Positions 1 through 8,918 of a stretch of 64,000 bases of DNA are shown here, piece by piece. Each line of letters opens with the position of its first letter. Within the stretch, counting starts at the first letter, position 1. This DNA comes from Clostridium_AT stratigraminis (lineage in GTDB: Bacteria; Bacillota; Clostridia; Clostridiales; Clostridiaceae): the NCBI RefSeq assembly GCF_045310675.1, contig NZ_JBJHZZ010000003.1:186001-250000 (forward strand), read 5' to 3'. The notes beneath the pieces were generated by a model. The model saw only the letters and a list, made by a program, of their open reading frames with translations, ran no database searches and was not told the origin of the DNA. Both the position numbers and the translations under genes were made by a program.

Positions 1-1135
1 GAGGCATAAGTAAATGTGTATCCCCTTTAAATAATATTATTAATATTGCTGCTGCTGTATAAAGCATTATAATTCCGTTTGAAAAGCTGAGTCTATTTCC
101 TCTTTTAGTAAATTGTTTTGGTGCAAAGCCGTCTCTAGATATAAAAGACAGCAAAAGCGGAAAATCAGCAAATGCTGTATTTGCAGCCATTATAAGAATC
201 AAGGCCGTTGTTGCCTGCAGGGCATAAAACATAATATTATTATTGCCAAATACCTGCCATCCAATTTGTGCAATTACTGTATACTTTTCACTTGGAACAG
301 CATGATAAATAGTTGAAAGATAAGATAATCCTCCAAAAATAAATAACACTGTTACTGCCAAAAGTCCAAGAACTATTTTTGCATGTTTTTGGGCTGGTGC
401 TTTGAAATTTGGAATTCCATCACTTACCGCCTCAACCCCTGTTAACGCTGTACAACCAGATGCAAATGCCCTAAGAAATAATACTAACGTTATACTATTT
501 AAAGGATTAACAGGTTCAATAGGTATTATGGGCGCTGGATTATAATTAAGAATAAAATGCCTAATAACACCAGTAATAATAAGTACAGCTACCGTAACCA
601 TAAAGAGATAGGTTGGCACTCCAAATAGCTTAGCAGAGTCCCTCAATCCTCTTAAATTACCTATTGTAAGAAATGTTATAATAATCAAGGTAATTATTAC
701 TTTATAATTTAGCAAGAAAGGCAAAGCAGAGGTAATTGCTGCTGTTCCCGCGCAAGTACTAACTGCCACAGTTAAAATATAGTCAATACATAAGGCAGCT
801 GCAGCCGTCAAGGAAGGTATTGTTCCAAGGTTATCCTTAGAAACAATGTATGATCCTCCTCCTAAAGGATAATTGTCTATTGTCTGTCTATATGAAAAAA
901 CCAATAAGAACAGTAAAAATACAATACACAATGCGGCATAAAACATATATTTATATGACATTACTCCAATTACAGGTATAAGAACCCACAAAATTTCCTC
1001 GCCAGCATATGCTACTGAGGAAATAGCATCACTTGATAGTACTGGAAGGCCCCAAAGTACGCTAAATTTTTCGTGTTTTAATTGATCAGTTGTTAATGAT
1101 TTACCGATTAATAATTTTTTTAATTTTGAAAACAT
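1..1135 (-). CDS. kimA: KimA-type potassium/proton symporter (APC superfamily), C-terminus cut by window edge
   Basis: Integral membrane permease; the family (B. subtilis KimA, formerly YdaO) imports K+ with protons and is normally kept in check by cyclic di-AMP. About 378 residues are present. They show the family's N-terminus (a short Lys-rich head, then LSSDAISSVAYAGEE), the YPLGGGSYIVSK motif, the DYILTVAVS helix and the SGCTALTGVEAVS segment, all closely matching KimA. Multiple hydrophobic helices follow. The ATG at 1133-1135 has GGAG at a good distance. The protein continues beyond position 1, so the C-terminal region is not visible. KimA mRNAs often carry a c-di-AMP riboswitch, but I could not find one in the short leader here. 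Assignment to the KimA family is firm; substrate is inferred from the family. Confidence 0.88.
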   Translation of the reverse strand, partial: MFSKLKKLLIGKSLTTDQLKHEKFSVLWGLPVLSSDAISSVAYAGEEILWVLIPVIGVMSYKYMFYAALCIVFLLFLLVFSYRQTIDNYPLGGGSYIVSKDNLGTIPSLTAAAALCIDYILTVAVSTCAGTAAITSALPFLLNYKVIITLIIITFLTIGNLRGLRDSAKLFGVPTYLFMVTVAVLIITGVIRHFILNYNPAPIIPIEPVNPLNSITLVLFLRAFASGCTALTGVEAVSDGIPNFKAPAQKHAKIVLGLLAVTVLFIFGGLSYLSTIYHAVPSEKYTVIAQIGWQVFGNNNIMFYALQATTALILIMAANTAFADFPLLLSFISRDGFAPKQFTKRGNRLSFSNGIIMLYTAAAILIILFKGDTHLLMP

Positions 1136-1169
1136 AGTTTATCTCCTGCTTACTTTTTAACATTCTTAA

Positions 1170-1198
1170 ATTATATAGTAGGTAAAGAGTATGTACAA
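1170..1198 (-). promoter_or_regulatory. Promoter of the KimA-like permease
   Basis: On the minus strand TTGTAC (1193-1198) and TATAAT (1170-1175) are separated by exactly 17 bases. This sigma-A-like promoter lies about 35 bases upstream of the permease start, leaving only a short leader. Confidence 0.6.
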
Positions 1199-1321
1199 AC
1201 CCTTATCTAGCCATTTTTTCATTAAAAAACCTTATTATCAGCAAATTATTCATATAAATTTTACATTTAGTTTGATTTTCGTTAAGAATCTCCTGTTATA
1301 TACGTTTTCCAATTTATTTTA

Positions 1322-4246
1322 TTACATTAGTTTTACTTCTTTTACAAATTCATCAAATATTACCAGCATAAGACTTACTCCCCTGCCAGCTCTGTTTTGC
1401 CTTCTTAATTCGCTAAGTTTTACATTTTTCTTATTTTTTTTATTGCTGACTAACATTATTTCTTTATCTTTTAAACTTGATACTGCAATTTCATCTGAAT
1501 TATTAAATATAATTTGTCCATGTGTTGAGAATATTACCTCATCTTCGTCCTTAAGACTTATTCCAATTACCCCTGATGCTAGCTTTCCCATATACGGTAT
1601 ATCTTCACTGCTTATTTTTATTGCAAAGGCCTTTTGGGTTACTATCAAAATTTCATCAGAAACCACTTCAGAAATAAAATCAATTGCTATTAGCCTATCC
1701 TCTGAAGACTTAAATTTATAGCCTTGGGTAATTTGATAATCTCCAACAAATTCATCAAGTTTAGTTTTCTTAACTAGTCCTTTTTTACTAATAAAAATAA
1801 CACTTAGCCTAGCAAATGAATTTACGTAATTATAAATGTTCAAGATCTTTGTCTGTTTATTTAAAGCCTCACCAAATAATGTATTTAAATTGATACCCTC
1901 TTCACCTACATTAGCAAATAGTGCACTTGAAAGGTTCAATACACTACCATTACTTAAGAACATTAACATTTTTTCCTGAGAATTTGTAAATATATGTTTA
2001 TCCTTTTTGCTAATAATATGATTATTAGCACTGCTTCTTATTAAACCATCTGAGCTTATGGATAGAAAAAACTCCTTAAATTCTCCTTCAGCTGAAAGCC
2101 TAACTGTACTAATTTCATCATTGATTGGCAAGCTTATTAGTGCTGATGCAGAAAGGTTTCTATCAAGATTTTCAAGTTTTGGCTCCATTATTGTAAAATT
2201 TAGTCCCTGCATAGTAGTAATTTCGATAAACTCTTCTCGCCTGTCTTTTGACACTAAACTTATATTGATTAAAAACTCAGAATCTTTAAGTTTTATAGCC
2301 TGAAGTTTTGAGTAATTAGTAGTGAATTTATCCAAAGAAGTTTTCTTAATATTTCCTTTATTGGTTATAAAAATAAGTTCCTTTTCATTAGAAAAATTAT
2401 TCAGAGAATATGCTGTTAATAATTTTTCTTTTGAAAGATCTACTGTTTTTATAATTTCATCTAATCTAATGCCCTTATCCTTCCACTTAAATTCAGGAAC
2501 ATTATTTCCCTTTAATTGATACATATTTCCCTTATCTGTAAAAAATATAACTACATCTGTTGTATTTGATTCAAAAACAAGATTTATAGAATCCCCTTCT
2601 CTATATTCAATATCAGCTGCATCTAAGTTTGATCGATTATAGGATTTAAGCGGTACTCTTTTTATAAACCCATCTTTAGATAGGGTAATTATAGTATCTT
2701 CTACAATAATTAGTTCTTCTACATCTATTTTAGCTTCTTCATCATCTTCTATAATAGTTGTCTTTCTATCATTGCTATATTTTTCTTTAATTTCAAGTAG
2801 TTCTTTCTTTATTACCTTATAGAGTTCTTTTTCACTATCGAGTATTCTTTTAAGGCCTTTTATTAGTTTTTCTAATTCCTTATATTCCTTTTCAAAGGTT
2901 ATTATTTCAAGTCCTGTAAGCTTATAAAGCATAAGTTCCACAATTGCCTCTGCTTGAAGCTCAGTAAAGCCAAAGGTTTTCATTAAATTAGTTTCAGCAT
3001 CTCTCTTAGATTTTGATGCTCTTATTAAAGCTATAATTTCGTCTAAAATTCCTATAGCCTTAATAAATCCTTCTACAATGTGAAATCTTTTTTCTGCTAT
3101 CTGAAGTTCCTTTTTAGTTCTTCTTGTTATAACTTCCTTTTGATGATTTACATAATGCATTAAAATTGCTTTAAGTCCTAAGGTTTCTGGCTTTCCATTA
3201 GCAAGGGCCACCATGTTAAAACTAATATTGCTCTGCAGGTCGGTCTTTTTAAATAAATATTTAAGGAGCTTTTCCGCTGCCTCTGCATCTACAGACTTTT
3301 TCAGTTCTATTACTGCTCTGATACCATTTCTATCTGATTCATCCCTTATATCAATTATTCCTTCTAATGCTTTCGTATGCTTTTTGTCTTCAGTCATTTC
3401 AGATATGGTTTGAAGCAGCCTAGCTTTTGATTTTCTAAAAGGGAATTCTGTTATTACTATTCCCAGCTTTCCGCTTTCCAGCTTTTCTACCTTTGTTTTT
3501 GCTCTTAAGGTTACCTTTCCCTCACCAGTTTCATAAGCAGATTTAAGTGAGTTTTTGCCTATAATAATGCCACCGGTTGGAAGATCAGGACCTTTAATAA
3601 ATTTTAAAAGTTCACTAGTTGTTATTTCATTATTTTCTATGTAAGCTAATGTACCATCTATAACTTCATTTAAATTATGCGGTGGTATGTTTGTTGCAAG
3701 TCCAACTGCTATACCGAAGGCACCATTTACAAGCAGATTAGGATATCTTCCTGGTAAAACCTTAGGCTCTAATTCAGTATTCGAATAATTATCTTCCATG
3801 TCCACAATATCTTTATCAATATCTTTTAGCATTTCCATAGCAAGTGGAGTAAGCCTAGCTTCTGTATAACGCATAGCAGCAGCGCTGTCTCCATCCTGGC
3901 TTCCCCAGTTACCATGTCCATCTATTAAAGGCATCCTGGTTGAAAAATCCTGGGCCAATATGACCATTGACTCATAAACAGAGGAATCACCATGAGGGTG
4001 ATATTTACCTAGAATATCTCCAACTATTCTTGCTGATTTAAAATAAGGTTTATCCGGATATGCTCTTAGGCTATAGGCTCCGTATAAAATTCTTCTATGT
4101 ACAGGTTTAAGGCCGTCCCTTACATCTGGGAGAGCTCTATCCTTTGCTACTTCAACTGCATATGGAAGATAATTATCCGGCATAGCCTCTTCTAATGGGA
4201 TTTTAATTATATTATTATCCTTTGGAATATCATTCTTCTTAGCCAT
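1322..4246 (-). CDS. parC: DNA topoisomerase IV subunit A (ParC)
   Basis: Breakage-reunion subunit of topoisomerase IV, which decatenates replicated chromosomes together with ParE. Full length (974 residues from the ATG at 4244-4246). An in-frame TTG nine bases upstream touches the ribosome binding site and is unlikely to be used. The winged-helix region contains KYHPHGDSSVYESM and the catalytic tyrosine in AAAMRYTE (Tyr127 from the chosen start). The quinolone-pocket positions carry Ser88 and Glu92, the usual susceptible-type residues. The C-terminal third is a GyrA/ParC-like beta-pinwheel with diverged repeats and no GyrA-box (QRRGGKG-like) motif that I can see, which favours ParC over GyrA. 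It lies 17 bases downstream of parE in an operon. Confidence 0.92.
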   Translation of the reverse strand: MAKKNDIPKDNNIIKIPLEEAMPDNYLPYAVEVAKDRALPDVRDGLKPVHRRILYGAYSLRAYPDKPYFKSARIVGDILGKYHPHGDSSVYESMVILAQDFSTRMPLIDGHGNWGSQDGDSAAAMRYTEARLTPLAMEMLKDIDKDIVDMEDNYSNTELEPKVLPGRYPNLLVNGAFGIAVGLATNIPPHNLNEVIDGTLAYIENNEITTSELLKFIKGPDLPTGGIIIGKNSLKSAYETGEGKVTLRAKTKVEKLESGKLGIVITEFPFRKSKARLLQTISEMTEDKKHTKALEGIIDIRDESDRNGIRAVIELKKSVDAEAAEKLLKYLFKKTDLQSNISFNMVALANGKPETLGLKAILMHYVNHQKEVITRRTKKELQIAEKRFHIVEGFIKAIGILDEIIALIRASKSKRDAETNLMKTFGFTELQAEAIVELMLYKLTGLEIITFEKEYKELEKLIKGLKRILDSEKELYKVIKKELLEIKEKYSNDRKTTIIEDDEEAKIDVEELIIVEDTIITLSKDGFIKRVPLKSYNRSNLDAADIEYREGDSINLVFESNTTDVVIFFTDKGNMYQLKGNNVPEFKWKDKGIRLDEIIKTVDLSKEKLLTAYSLNNFSNEKELIFITNKGNIKKTSLDKFTTNYSKLQAIKLKDSEFLINISLVSKDRREEFIEITTMQGLNFTIMEPKLENLDRNLSASALISLPINDEISTVRLSAEGEFKEFFLSISSDGLIRSSANNHIISKKDKHIFTNSQEKMLMFLSNGSVLNLSSALFANVGEEGINLNTLFGEALNKQTKILNIYNYVNSFARLSVIFISKKGLVKKTKLDEFVGDYQITQGYKFKSSEDRLIAIDFISEVVSDEILIVTQKAFAIKISSEDIPYMGKLASGVIGISLKDEDEVIFSTHGQIIFNNSDEIAVSSLKDKEIMLVSNKKNKKNVKLSELRRQNRAGRGVSLMLVIFDEFVKEVKLM

Positions 4247-4263
4247 GTAATTCAACCTTTCTT

Positions 4264-6219
4264 CTAAAATTCTGCATACTTATACATGTAGTTTTTTCGA
4301 GGTTCAACTACATCACCCATAAGTAATGACACCATTTTTTCTGCCTTTGCTGCATCATCAATTGTAACCTGCTGAAGGGTTCTTGTTACCGGGTTAAGTG
4401 TGGTTTCCCAAAGCTGATCTGCATTCATTTCTCCTAAACCCTTATATCTTTGAAGCAGTGCACCTTTTCCTACTTCCTTTTTAACTTTTTCAAGTTCCTC
4501 ATCACTATAGGCGTATCGAATTAACTCTCCTTTTTTATCATTTTTATATACCTTGTAAAGAGGTGGCAGCGCAATAAATAAATGTCCATTTGCTATTAAG
4601 GATTTCATATACCTATATATATAAGTCATCCATAAAGTTCTTATGTGATATCCATCTACATCAGCATCTGACATAATTATTATTTTACCATACTTTAAAT
4701 CTTCCTCTCTATAATTTTCAAGTACTCCAGTGCCTATAGCTGCATTAAAAATTTTTAATTCCTCACTGCCAAGTACGTTTTCAAGCTTTTGTTTTTCTGT
4801 ATTCATAATTTTACCTTTAGAAGGCATAATGGTTTGAAATCTTCTGTCTCTAGCTTGCTTAGCACTTCCTCCAGCAGAATCACCTTCTACAACTATAAAT
4901 TCACAAAGAGAGGTTTCCTTTAAGGTACATACAGCTATTTTACCAGCAAGAGGCGCTGTTCCTTTTCCTATTTTTTTCTTTTCAGCTTCATTTATTTTTT
5001 TTATTTTTTCTCTTCTTTGAGCTGCATCTATGGCATTATTAATAAAAATTGAGGCTGTCTCTTTATTATCTTCTATCCATTCGCTAAACCTTGTATAGCA
5101 TAATTCATTCATCATGGTGTAGGCTTCATTGTTGCCTAGTTTATTTTTAGTTTGACCTTCGAATACAGGATTGCTTATTTTTATTCTAACAATTGCTGTT
5201 AATCCTTCTCTTAAGTCATCACCTTCAAATTCCTTATCCTTTTCTTTAAGTAAATTAAGCTTTTTAGCCCATTCTTTAAATGCTCTAGTCATTCCAGTTT
5301 TAAAACCACTTTCATGTGTGCCTGCATCCCTTGTAGGAATATTGTTTACATAACTTGCAATATATTCACTAGTAGAATCAGTAAACTGCATACATACTTC
5401 GCCATACATACTAATTCCGTTTATATCTCTTTCACCCTCAAAAGTAATTGGTTCTTGGTGAAGCACACTTTTACTTTCATTTAAGTAGTCAATAAAATCT
5501 AAGAGTCCTCTATCTGAATGGTATTCTTTAATAATAGTTTCTGGGTTTCTCTCATCTTTTAGAACCAAGGTTATTCCTTTATTTTGAAAAGCCAGTTCCT
5601 GAAGCCTTTCATCTATAACCTCAAATTTAAATTCCGTAGTAGAAAATACCTCTTTATCAGCCATGAAGGTTACCTTAGTTCCGGTTTCCTTAGTTTTACC
5701 TATTGCTTTTAATGGAGTAACAGGTGTACCTGGCATTTTCTTTTTCAGCTTACTATCATAAGCATACTCAAATCTTTGTTTATAAATCTCTCCATTTTGA
5801 TATACCTCTACTTCAAGCCATTCCGATAGTGAATTCACTACAGCTGCACCTACACCATGTAATCCGCCAGAGGTTTTATAATTTTTATTATCGAATTTTC
5901 CTCCAGTATGTAGTTCAGTAAATACCATTTCTACTCCAGATTTCTTTTTTACTGGGTGAATGCCTGTTGGTATTCCTCTTCCATTATCAATTACTGAAAC
6001 ACTTCTATCTTTATTTAAACTTATTATTATTTTATTTCCAAACCCATTTGAAAGTTCATCTATTGAATTATCTAATACTTCCCATAGGCAGTGATGAAGC
6101 CCTTTGGAACCTGTAGAGCCAATATACATACCTGGCCTCACACGCACAGGTTCTAATTTTTCTAAGGATGTTAAATCTGTAACATCATAGGTACCTTTCA
6201 CCTTGTTCTCATTTTCCAT
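4264..6219 (-). CDS. parE: DNA topoisomerase IV subunit B (ParE)
   Basis: ATPase subunit of topoisomerase IV; pairs with ParC. 651 residues, normal for Firmicute ParE. GHKL ATPase motifs are visible (EVLDNSIDE around residues 47-55 and VIDNGRGIP around 76-84), followed by GGLHGVGAAVVNSLS, a transducer domain, and a TOPRIM domain with EGDSAGG and DADVDG. The C-terminal segment MNADQLWETTLNP and the VEPRKNYM ending resemble B. subtilis ParE. Where most family members have a PLRGK/PLKGK segment after the TOPRIM glutamate, this one has MPSKGKIMN. The start has a strong AGGAGGGG site five bases upstream. First gene of the parEC operon, under a promoter carrying a LexA-type box. Confidence 0.92.
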   Translation of the reverse strand: MENENKVKGTYDVTDLTSLEKLEPVRVRPGMYIGSTGSKGLHHCLWEVLDNSIDELSNGFGNKIIISLNKDRSVSVIDNGRGIPTGIHPVKKKSGVEMVFTELHTGGKFDNKNYKTSGGLHGVGAAVVNSLSEWLEVEVYQNGEIYKQRFEYAYDSKLKKKMPGTPVTPLKAIGKTKETGTKVTFMADKEVFSTTEFKFEVIDERLQELAFQNKGITLVLKDERNPETIIKEYHSDRGLLDFIDYLNESKSVLHQEPITFEGERDINGISMYGEVCMQFTDSTSEYIASYVNNIPTRDAGTHESGFKTGMTRAFKEWAKKLNLLKEKDKEFEGDDLREGLTAIVRIKISNPVFEGQTKNKLGNNEAYTMMNELCYTRFSEWIEDNKETASIFINNAIDAAQRREKIKKINEAEKKKIGKGTAPLAGKIAVCTLKETSLCEFIVVEGDSAGGSAKQARDRRFQTIMPSKGKIMNTEKQKLENVLGSEELKIFNAAIGTGVLENYREEDLKYGKIIIMSDADVDGYHIRTLWMTYIYRYMKSLIANGHLFIALPPLYKVYKNDKKGELIRYAYSDEELEKVKKEVGKGALLQRYKGLGEMNADQLWETTLNPVTRTLQQVTIDDAAKAEKMVSLLMGDVVEPRKNYMYKYAEF

Positions 6220-6394
6220 CCATACCCCTCCTGTATTTCTATATTGTACGTAACAATATTAATTGCTGCGCCTCCTGTTTTTCTCCGTAGCATATAAGTA
6301 TTCTTAATCTTTATGCCTCCTGAATTCCTATTAACGCTAATTACTTTACTAATTAATTGTATATCATTTTTATAAAATGTAAAGTAATGTGCTT

Positions 6395-6437
6395 AGAACA
6401 TTTGTTCTATTTTAATACACAATTGCTTATAAATCAA
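6395..6437 (-). promoter_or_regulatory. parEC promoter with LexA (SOS) box
   Basis: Minus strand: TTGATT (6432-6437), 17-base spacer, TAAAAT (6409-6414). Directly downstream of the -10, at 6395-6408, lies AGAACAAATGTTCT, which fits the Gram-positive LexA core GAAC-RNRY-GTTC. Repressor bound there would cover the transcription start. The leader from here to parE is about 175 bases. Confidence 0.6.
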
Positions 6438-6472
6438 TAGGCAACCAGCTTCCTTTATGCTGATTGCCTATT
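6436..6472 (-). terminator. Terminator-like hairpin after the ArsC-like gene
   Basis: Arms AATAGGCAATCAGC and GCTGGTTGCCTATT pair over 14 positions with one G-T pair. The T-run is weak, so it may serve mainly as an mRNA 3' end. It overlaps the parEC -35 region. Confidence 0.5.
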
Positions 6473-6489
6473 CTTTATGCATATCAATA

Positions 6490-6828
6490 TTATTCCCAAG
6501 TACTCCAAATTTCTGGCTCATACCCTACTGTTGCTATTTTTCCATTACGAACTATGGGCATCTTATAAAGCTTTGGGTTATTAAGTAAAAGTTCTTCTTT
6601 AACACTATCACTTCTAATATTTACTATGTTCAGTTTTACATATTCTTTAGATTTTTCATCAATTAAATTCTTTAATCCAACTGCTGCTCGTACACTTTCT
6701 AACTCCCTTTTACTTAGTGTCTTTTCATTTAAATCTATAAATTGATACTTAATTTTTCTCTCCTTAAAATAACGTTCAGCCTTTTGTGTATCAAAGGACT
6801 TTTTAACTCCGAATATTTGTATGTTCAT
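6490..6828 (-). CDS. ArsC/Spx-family thioredoxin-fold protein lacking the catalytic cysteine
   Basis: 112 residues with the ArsC/Spx/YffB fold: an N-terminal beta strand (MNIQIFGVKKSFDTQKAERYF), the ARSC-type helix containing LSKRELESV, and a cis-proline segment KMPIVRNGKIATVGY. In ArsC and Spx the motif after the first strand holds one or two cysteines (CxxC or Cxx[ST]). Here that place reads KKSFDTQ, and the protein contains no cysteine at all, so arsenate reduction or Spx-type redox sensing by this site is unlikely. Function unknown; possibly an RNA-polymerase-binding or structural paralogue. Monocistronic; divergent promoter elements are not obvious. Confidence 0.75.
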   Translation of the reverse strand: MNIQIFGVKKSFDTQKAERYFKERKIKYQFIDLNEKTLSKRELESVRAAVGLKNLIDEKSKEYVKLNIVNIRSDSVKEELLLNNPKLYKMPIVRNGKIATVGYEPEIWSTWE

Positions 6829-6912
6829 TTAACATTTCTCCTTACAAATAATAATTAACATTATTATTTTACACCAAATGTGTTGTGCATAAAGATGAAC
6901 TTATTAAAAAAA

Positions 6913-7668
6913 CTAAATAACTTCAACTTTATTCATTTTTGCAATTGTAAATATTATCAATAAAGCAGATAGAGCTAAAACAAATATAATTGAGGTACTA
7001 CAATCTTGAAAAGTAAATTTATTGGCTGCGTTTATTAAGTTATAGGGTATAAATTTACTTATTGATTTTATTCCTGCAAGAGGTATAGTTAAGAAATTTA
7101 CTGCAAACGTAGTAATTCCTGCTATTAGTCCCTTCTTAGACAGTGAGCTAAAGAATAATGTAAGGGCTATATTAAATATAAAATAGATAAATACTAAGGT
7201 AATTGCTGGTATCAATTTGGAAAAAGTTACTGTATCATTAGTAAATAAAATAGTTACATAATAGTAATTAACTAAGAAACCTAAAATAGTAAATATAAGC
7301 ACTGCCATTAAGTAACTTATAAACTTAGCTAACACCATATTTTCCGGGCATGCACCTTTCGAATATGGGAAAACCAGCTTTTGGTTATTTATTTCATCGC
7401 TGAGTGTACCGCTAAATACAAACACAACAAATAGAAGTCCTATTTGATTTAAATCCTTAATATAGCTTTGAAGCGCAGTTTTTTGTGTAGTTATTAATAA
7501 TGAACTTATATCAGCAGGAAGCTGATTTTTTAAAATATTAGGCAGAAGCTTAAGCATAATTGGATCCAGTAAAGCAAATAATAGTATTCCTGCCGCTAGC
7601 ATTATGAATTTATATTGCCTAATTGATTCCATAAACTCTTTTTTAAAGAATGCTTTAAAGGTCCACAT
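6913..7668 (-). CDS. yxlG: ABC transporter permease, YxlG-like
   Basis: 251 residues with about six hydrophobic segments (first near residues 20-45, last near 225-245), an ABC-2-type exporter permease. It overlaps the ATPase gene upstream by 14 bases and is the last gene of a sigma-factor operon whose order matches B. subtilis sigY-yxlC-yxlD-yxlE-yxlF-yxlG. The start ATG follows a GGTGAG site. In B. subtilis YxlF/YxlG have been linked to keeping SigY inactive, rather than only to export. That role here is inferred from gene order. Confidence 0.75.
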   Translation of the reverse strand: MWTFKAFFKKEFMESIRQYKFIMLAAGILLFALLDPIMLKLLPNILKNQLPADISSLLITTQKTALQSYIKDLNQIGLLFVVFVFSGTLSDEINNQKLVFPYSKGACPENMVLAKFISYLMAVLIFTILGFLVNYYYVTILFTNDTVTFSKLIPAITLVFIYFIFNIALTLFFSSLSKKGLIAGITTFAVNFLTIPLAGIKSISKFIPYNLINAANKFTFQDCSTSIIFVLALSALLIIFTIAKMNKVEVI

Positions 7669-8581
7669 TATTACTCACCATCCTTAAAAATATATCCTCT
7701 AAGTTGCTTTTTCTTAAATTAAAAGAAACAATAGGATTTTCAAAGCTATCTAAGTACTTTAAAAGATATTTCTTAGCCATATTTAAATCGCTTACATAAA
7801 CTGTGAGTTCATTTCTATGCACTACTGCGTTTTGAATCCAGTCAAAAGTAAGAAGTTTTTCTTTTATACTTAAACAATCCTGTTCAAATTCCACATCATA
7901 AATAGGCTGAATATATTTATTCCTTAGTTCTTCAAGGCCTTCTGATATTATTATCTTACCCTGGTGAAGAATACTGACTTCATCGCAGACTCTTTCTACA
8001 TCATTTAGAATATGAGTTGAAAGAAATACAGTTGTACCATTTTTTTTCAGGTCTTGAATAAGTTCAAGTATTTCCATTCTTCCTTCTGGGTCTAATGCAG
8101 AGGTTGGTTCATCTAAAATTAATATCTCAGGCATGTTAAACATAGCAACAGCAATACCAAAGCGCTGAATCATACCGCCTGAGTATGTCCCTATCTTTCT
8201 TCTAGAAGCATCCTTTAGCTTTACTATATTAAGTACCTCTTCGCTTCTTTCATTTATTTTTTTACCAGACATTTTATTAATGGTACCTATAAAATTTAAG
8301 TATTCAAGGGCTGTCATATACCCATAGAAAACTGGATTTTGAGGCAGATATCCAACTGCCCGAAGTAGTTCTCTTTTATTTTCTTTCATCAGCTTTCCAT
8401 TTAGGTATATTTCCCCGCTATTATACCCTATTAACCCAGTTAAGATATTCATAGTCGTAGTTTTTCCAGCTCCATTTTGTCCTAAAAAGCCATATATCAT
8501 TCCTTTCTTTATTTCAAAGGATATGCCTTTTAATACTTCAAGGCTGCCATAGTTTTTTGTAAGATTTATAACCTTTAGCAT
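7655..8581 (-). CDS. yxlF: ABC transporter ATP-binding protein, YxlF-like
   Basis: 308 residues. Walker A GQNGAGKTT (near residues 34-42), Q-loop LPQNP, signature YSGGMIQR, Walker B ILILDEPTSALDP and H-loop STHILND are all present, so the ATPase is intact. The C-terminal 90 residues are the DUF4162-like extension common in ABC-2 exporter ATPases. ATG preceded by GAGAGGG; only one base separates it from the yxlE stop, so translation is probably coupled. Works with the permease encoded next. Confidence 0.82.
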   Translation of the reverse strand: MLKVINLTKNYGSLEVLKGISFEIKKGMIYGFLGQNGAGKTTTMNILTGLIGYNSGEIYLNGKLMKENKRELLRAVGYLPQNPVFYGYMTALEYLNFIGTINKMSGKKINERSEEVLNIVKLKDASRRKIGTYSGGMIQRFGIAVAMFNMPEILILDEPTSALDPEGRMEILELIQDLKKNGTTVFLSTHILNDVERVCDEVSILHQGKIIISEGLEELRNKYIQPIYDVEFEQDCLSIKEKLLTFDWIQNAVVHRNELTVYVSDLNMAKKYLLKYLDSFENPIVSFNLRKSNLEDIFLRMVSNNVDL

Positions 8582-8582
8582 T

Positions 8583-8789
8583 TTAATCCCTCTCTCTTCC
8601 TATAAGTAAATAGAAAATGGGGCCAACCAGATTGATGAAAATAATAATAAGTGCCCAAGCCCATTTGGGTAGAAATTTAACCTTGTCTTTTGTTAATCTG
8701 TAAAGGCAGAAAGCCATAAGACAAACTTCAAATATAACTAGTGGAAGTAAAAGCTTAATTATTTCCATGTTACTCATTCCTTGAAACAT
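8583..8789 (-). CDS. yxlE: Small PLDc_N-domain membrane protein, YxlE-like
   Basis: 68 residues from the ATG at 8787-8789, which has AAGGAG seven bases upstream. An upstream in-frame TTG would add eight charged residues and lacks a site. Two transmembrane helices flank a charged loop (KDKVKFLPKWAWALI). The ending LVGPIFYLLIGRERD is the phospholipase-D-nuclease N-terminal motif seen in YxlE and in cardiolipin synthase heads. There is no catalytic HKD domain. Position in the operon supports the YxlE assignment. Confidence 0.8.
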   Translation of the reverse strand: MFQGMSNMEIIKLLLPLVIFEVCLMAFCLYRLTKDKVKFLPKWAWALIIIFINLVGPIFYLLIGRERD

Positions 8790-8811
8790 GATATCTCTCC
8801 TTTTCAATTTC

Positions 8812-8913
8812 AAAAGGGACGGTTCCTTTTGATTTTAAATAAATTTTAGATAGTTTCTTTTGATTTTCGAGATGGTTCCTTTTGATTTTTAATCATAAGG
8901 AACCGTCCCTTTT
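8812..8913. repeat. REP-like palindromic element inside the sigY operon
   Basis: A perfect 17-bp inverted repeat (8812-8828 and 8897-8913; core AAGGGACGGTTCC) encloses 68 bases. These contain further copies of the arm's inner part: the string CTTTTGATTTT occurs at about 8825, 8856 and 8877. It sits between the yxlD stop and the yxlE ribosome binding site and explains the only sizeable gap in an otherwise overlapping operon. The AAGGGACGGTTCC core recalls palindromic repeats that I know to be widespread in anaerobic Firmicutes. Confidence 0.75.
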
Positions 8914-8918
8914 AGTTT

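Noticed and set aside
1136..1321. c-di-AMP (ydaO) riboswitch before the KimA-like gene
   Set aside because: The promoter lies about 35 bases from the start, leaving no room, and no conserved ydaO motifs are visible in the gap.
1191..1721. 176-codon open frame on the plus strand over the parC 3' end
   Set aside because: Antisense shadow of parC, Ser/Leu/Phe-rich, no start site.
3950..4000. Quinolone-resistance change in ParC
   Set aside because: The Ser and Glu of the quinolone pocket are the normal residues.
1322..6219. gyrA-gyrB instead of parC-parE
   Set aside because: Gene order B-A with a short gap fits both, but ParE-like C-terminal motifs and the lack of a GyrA box favour topoisomerase IV.
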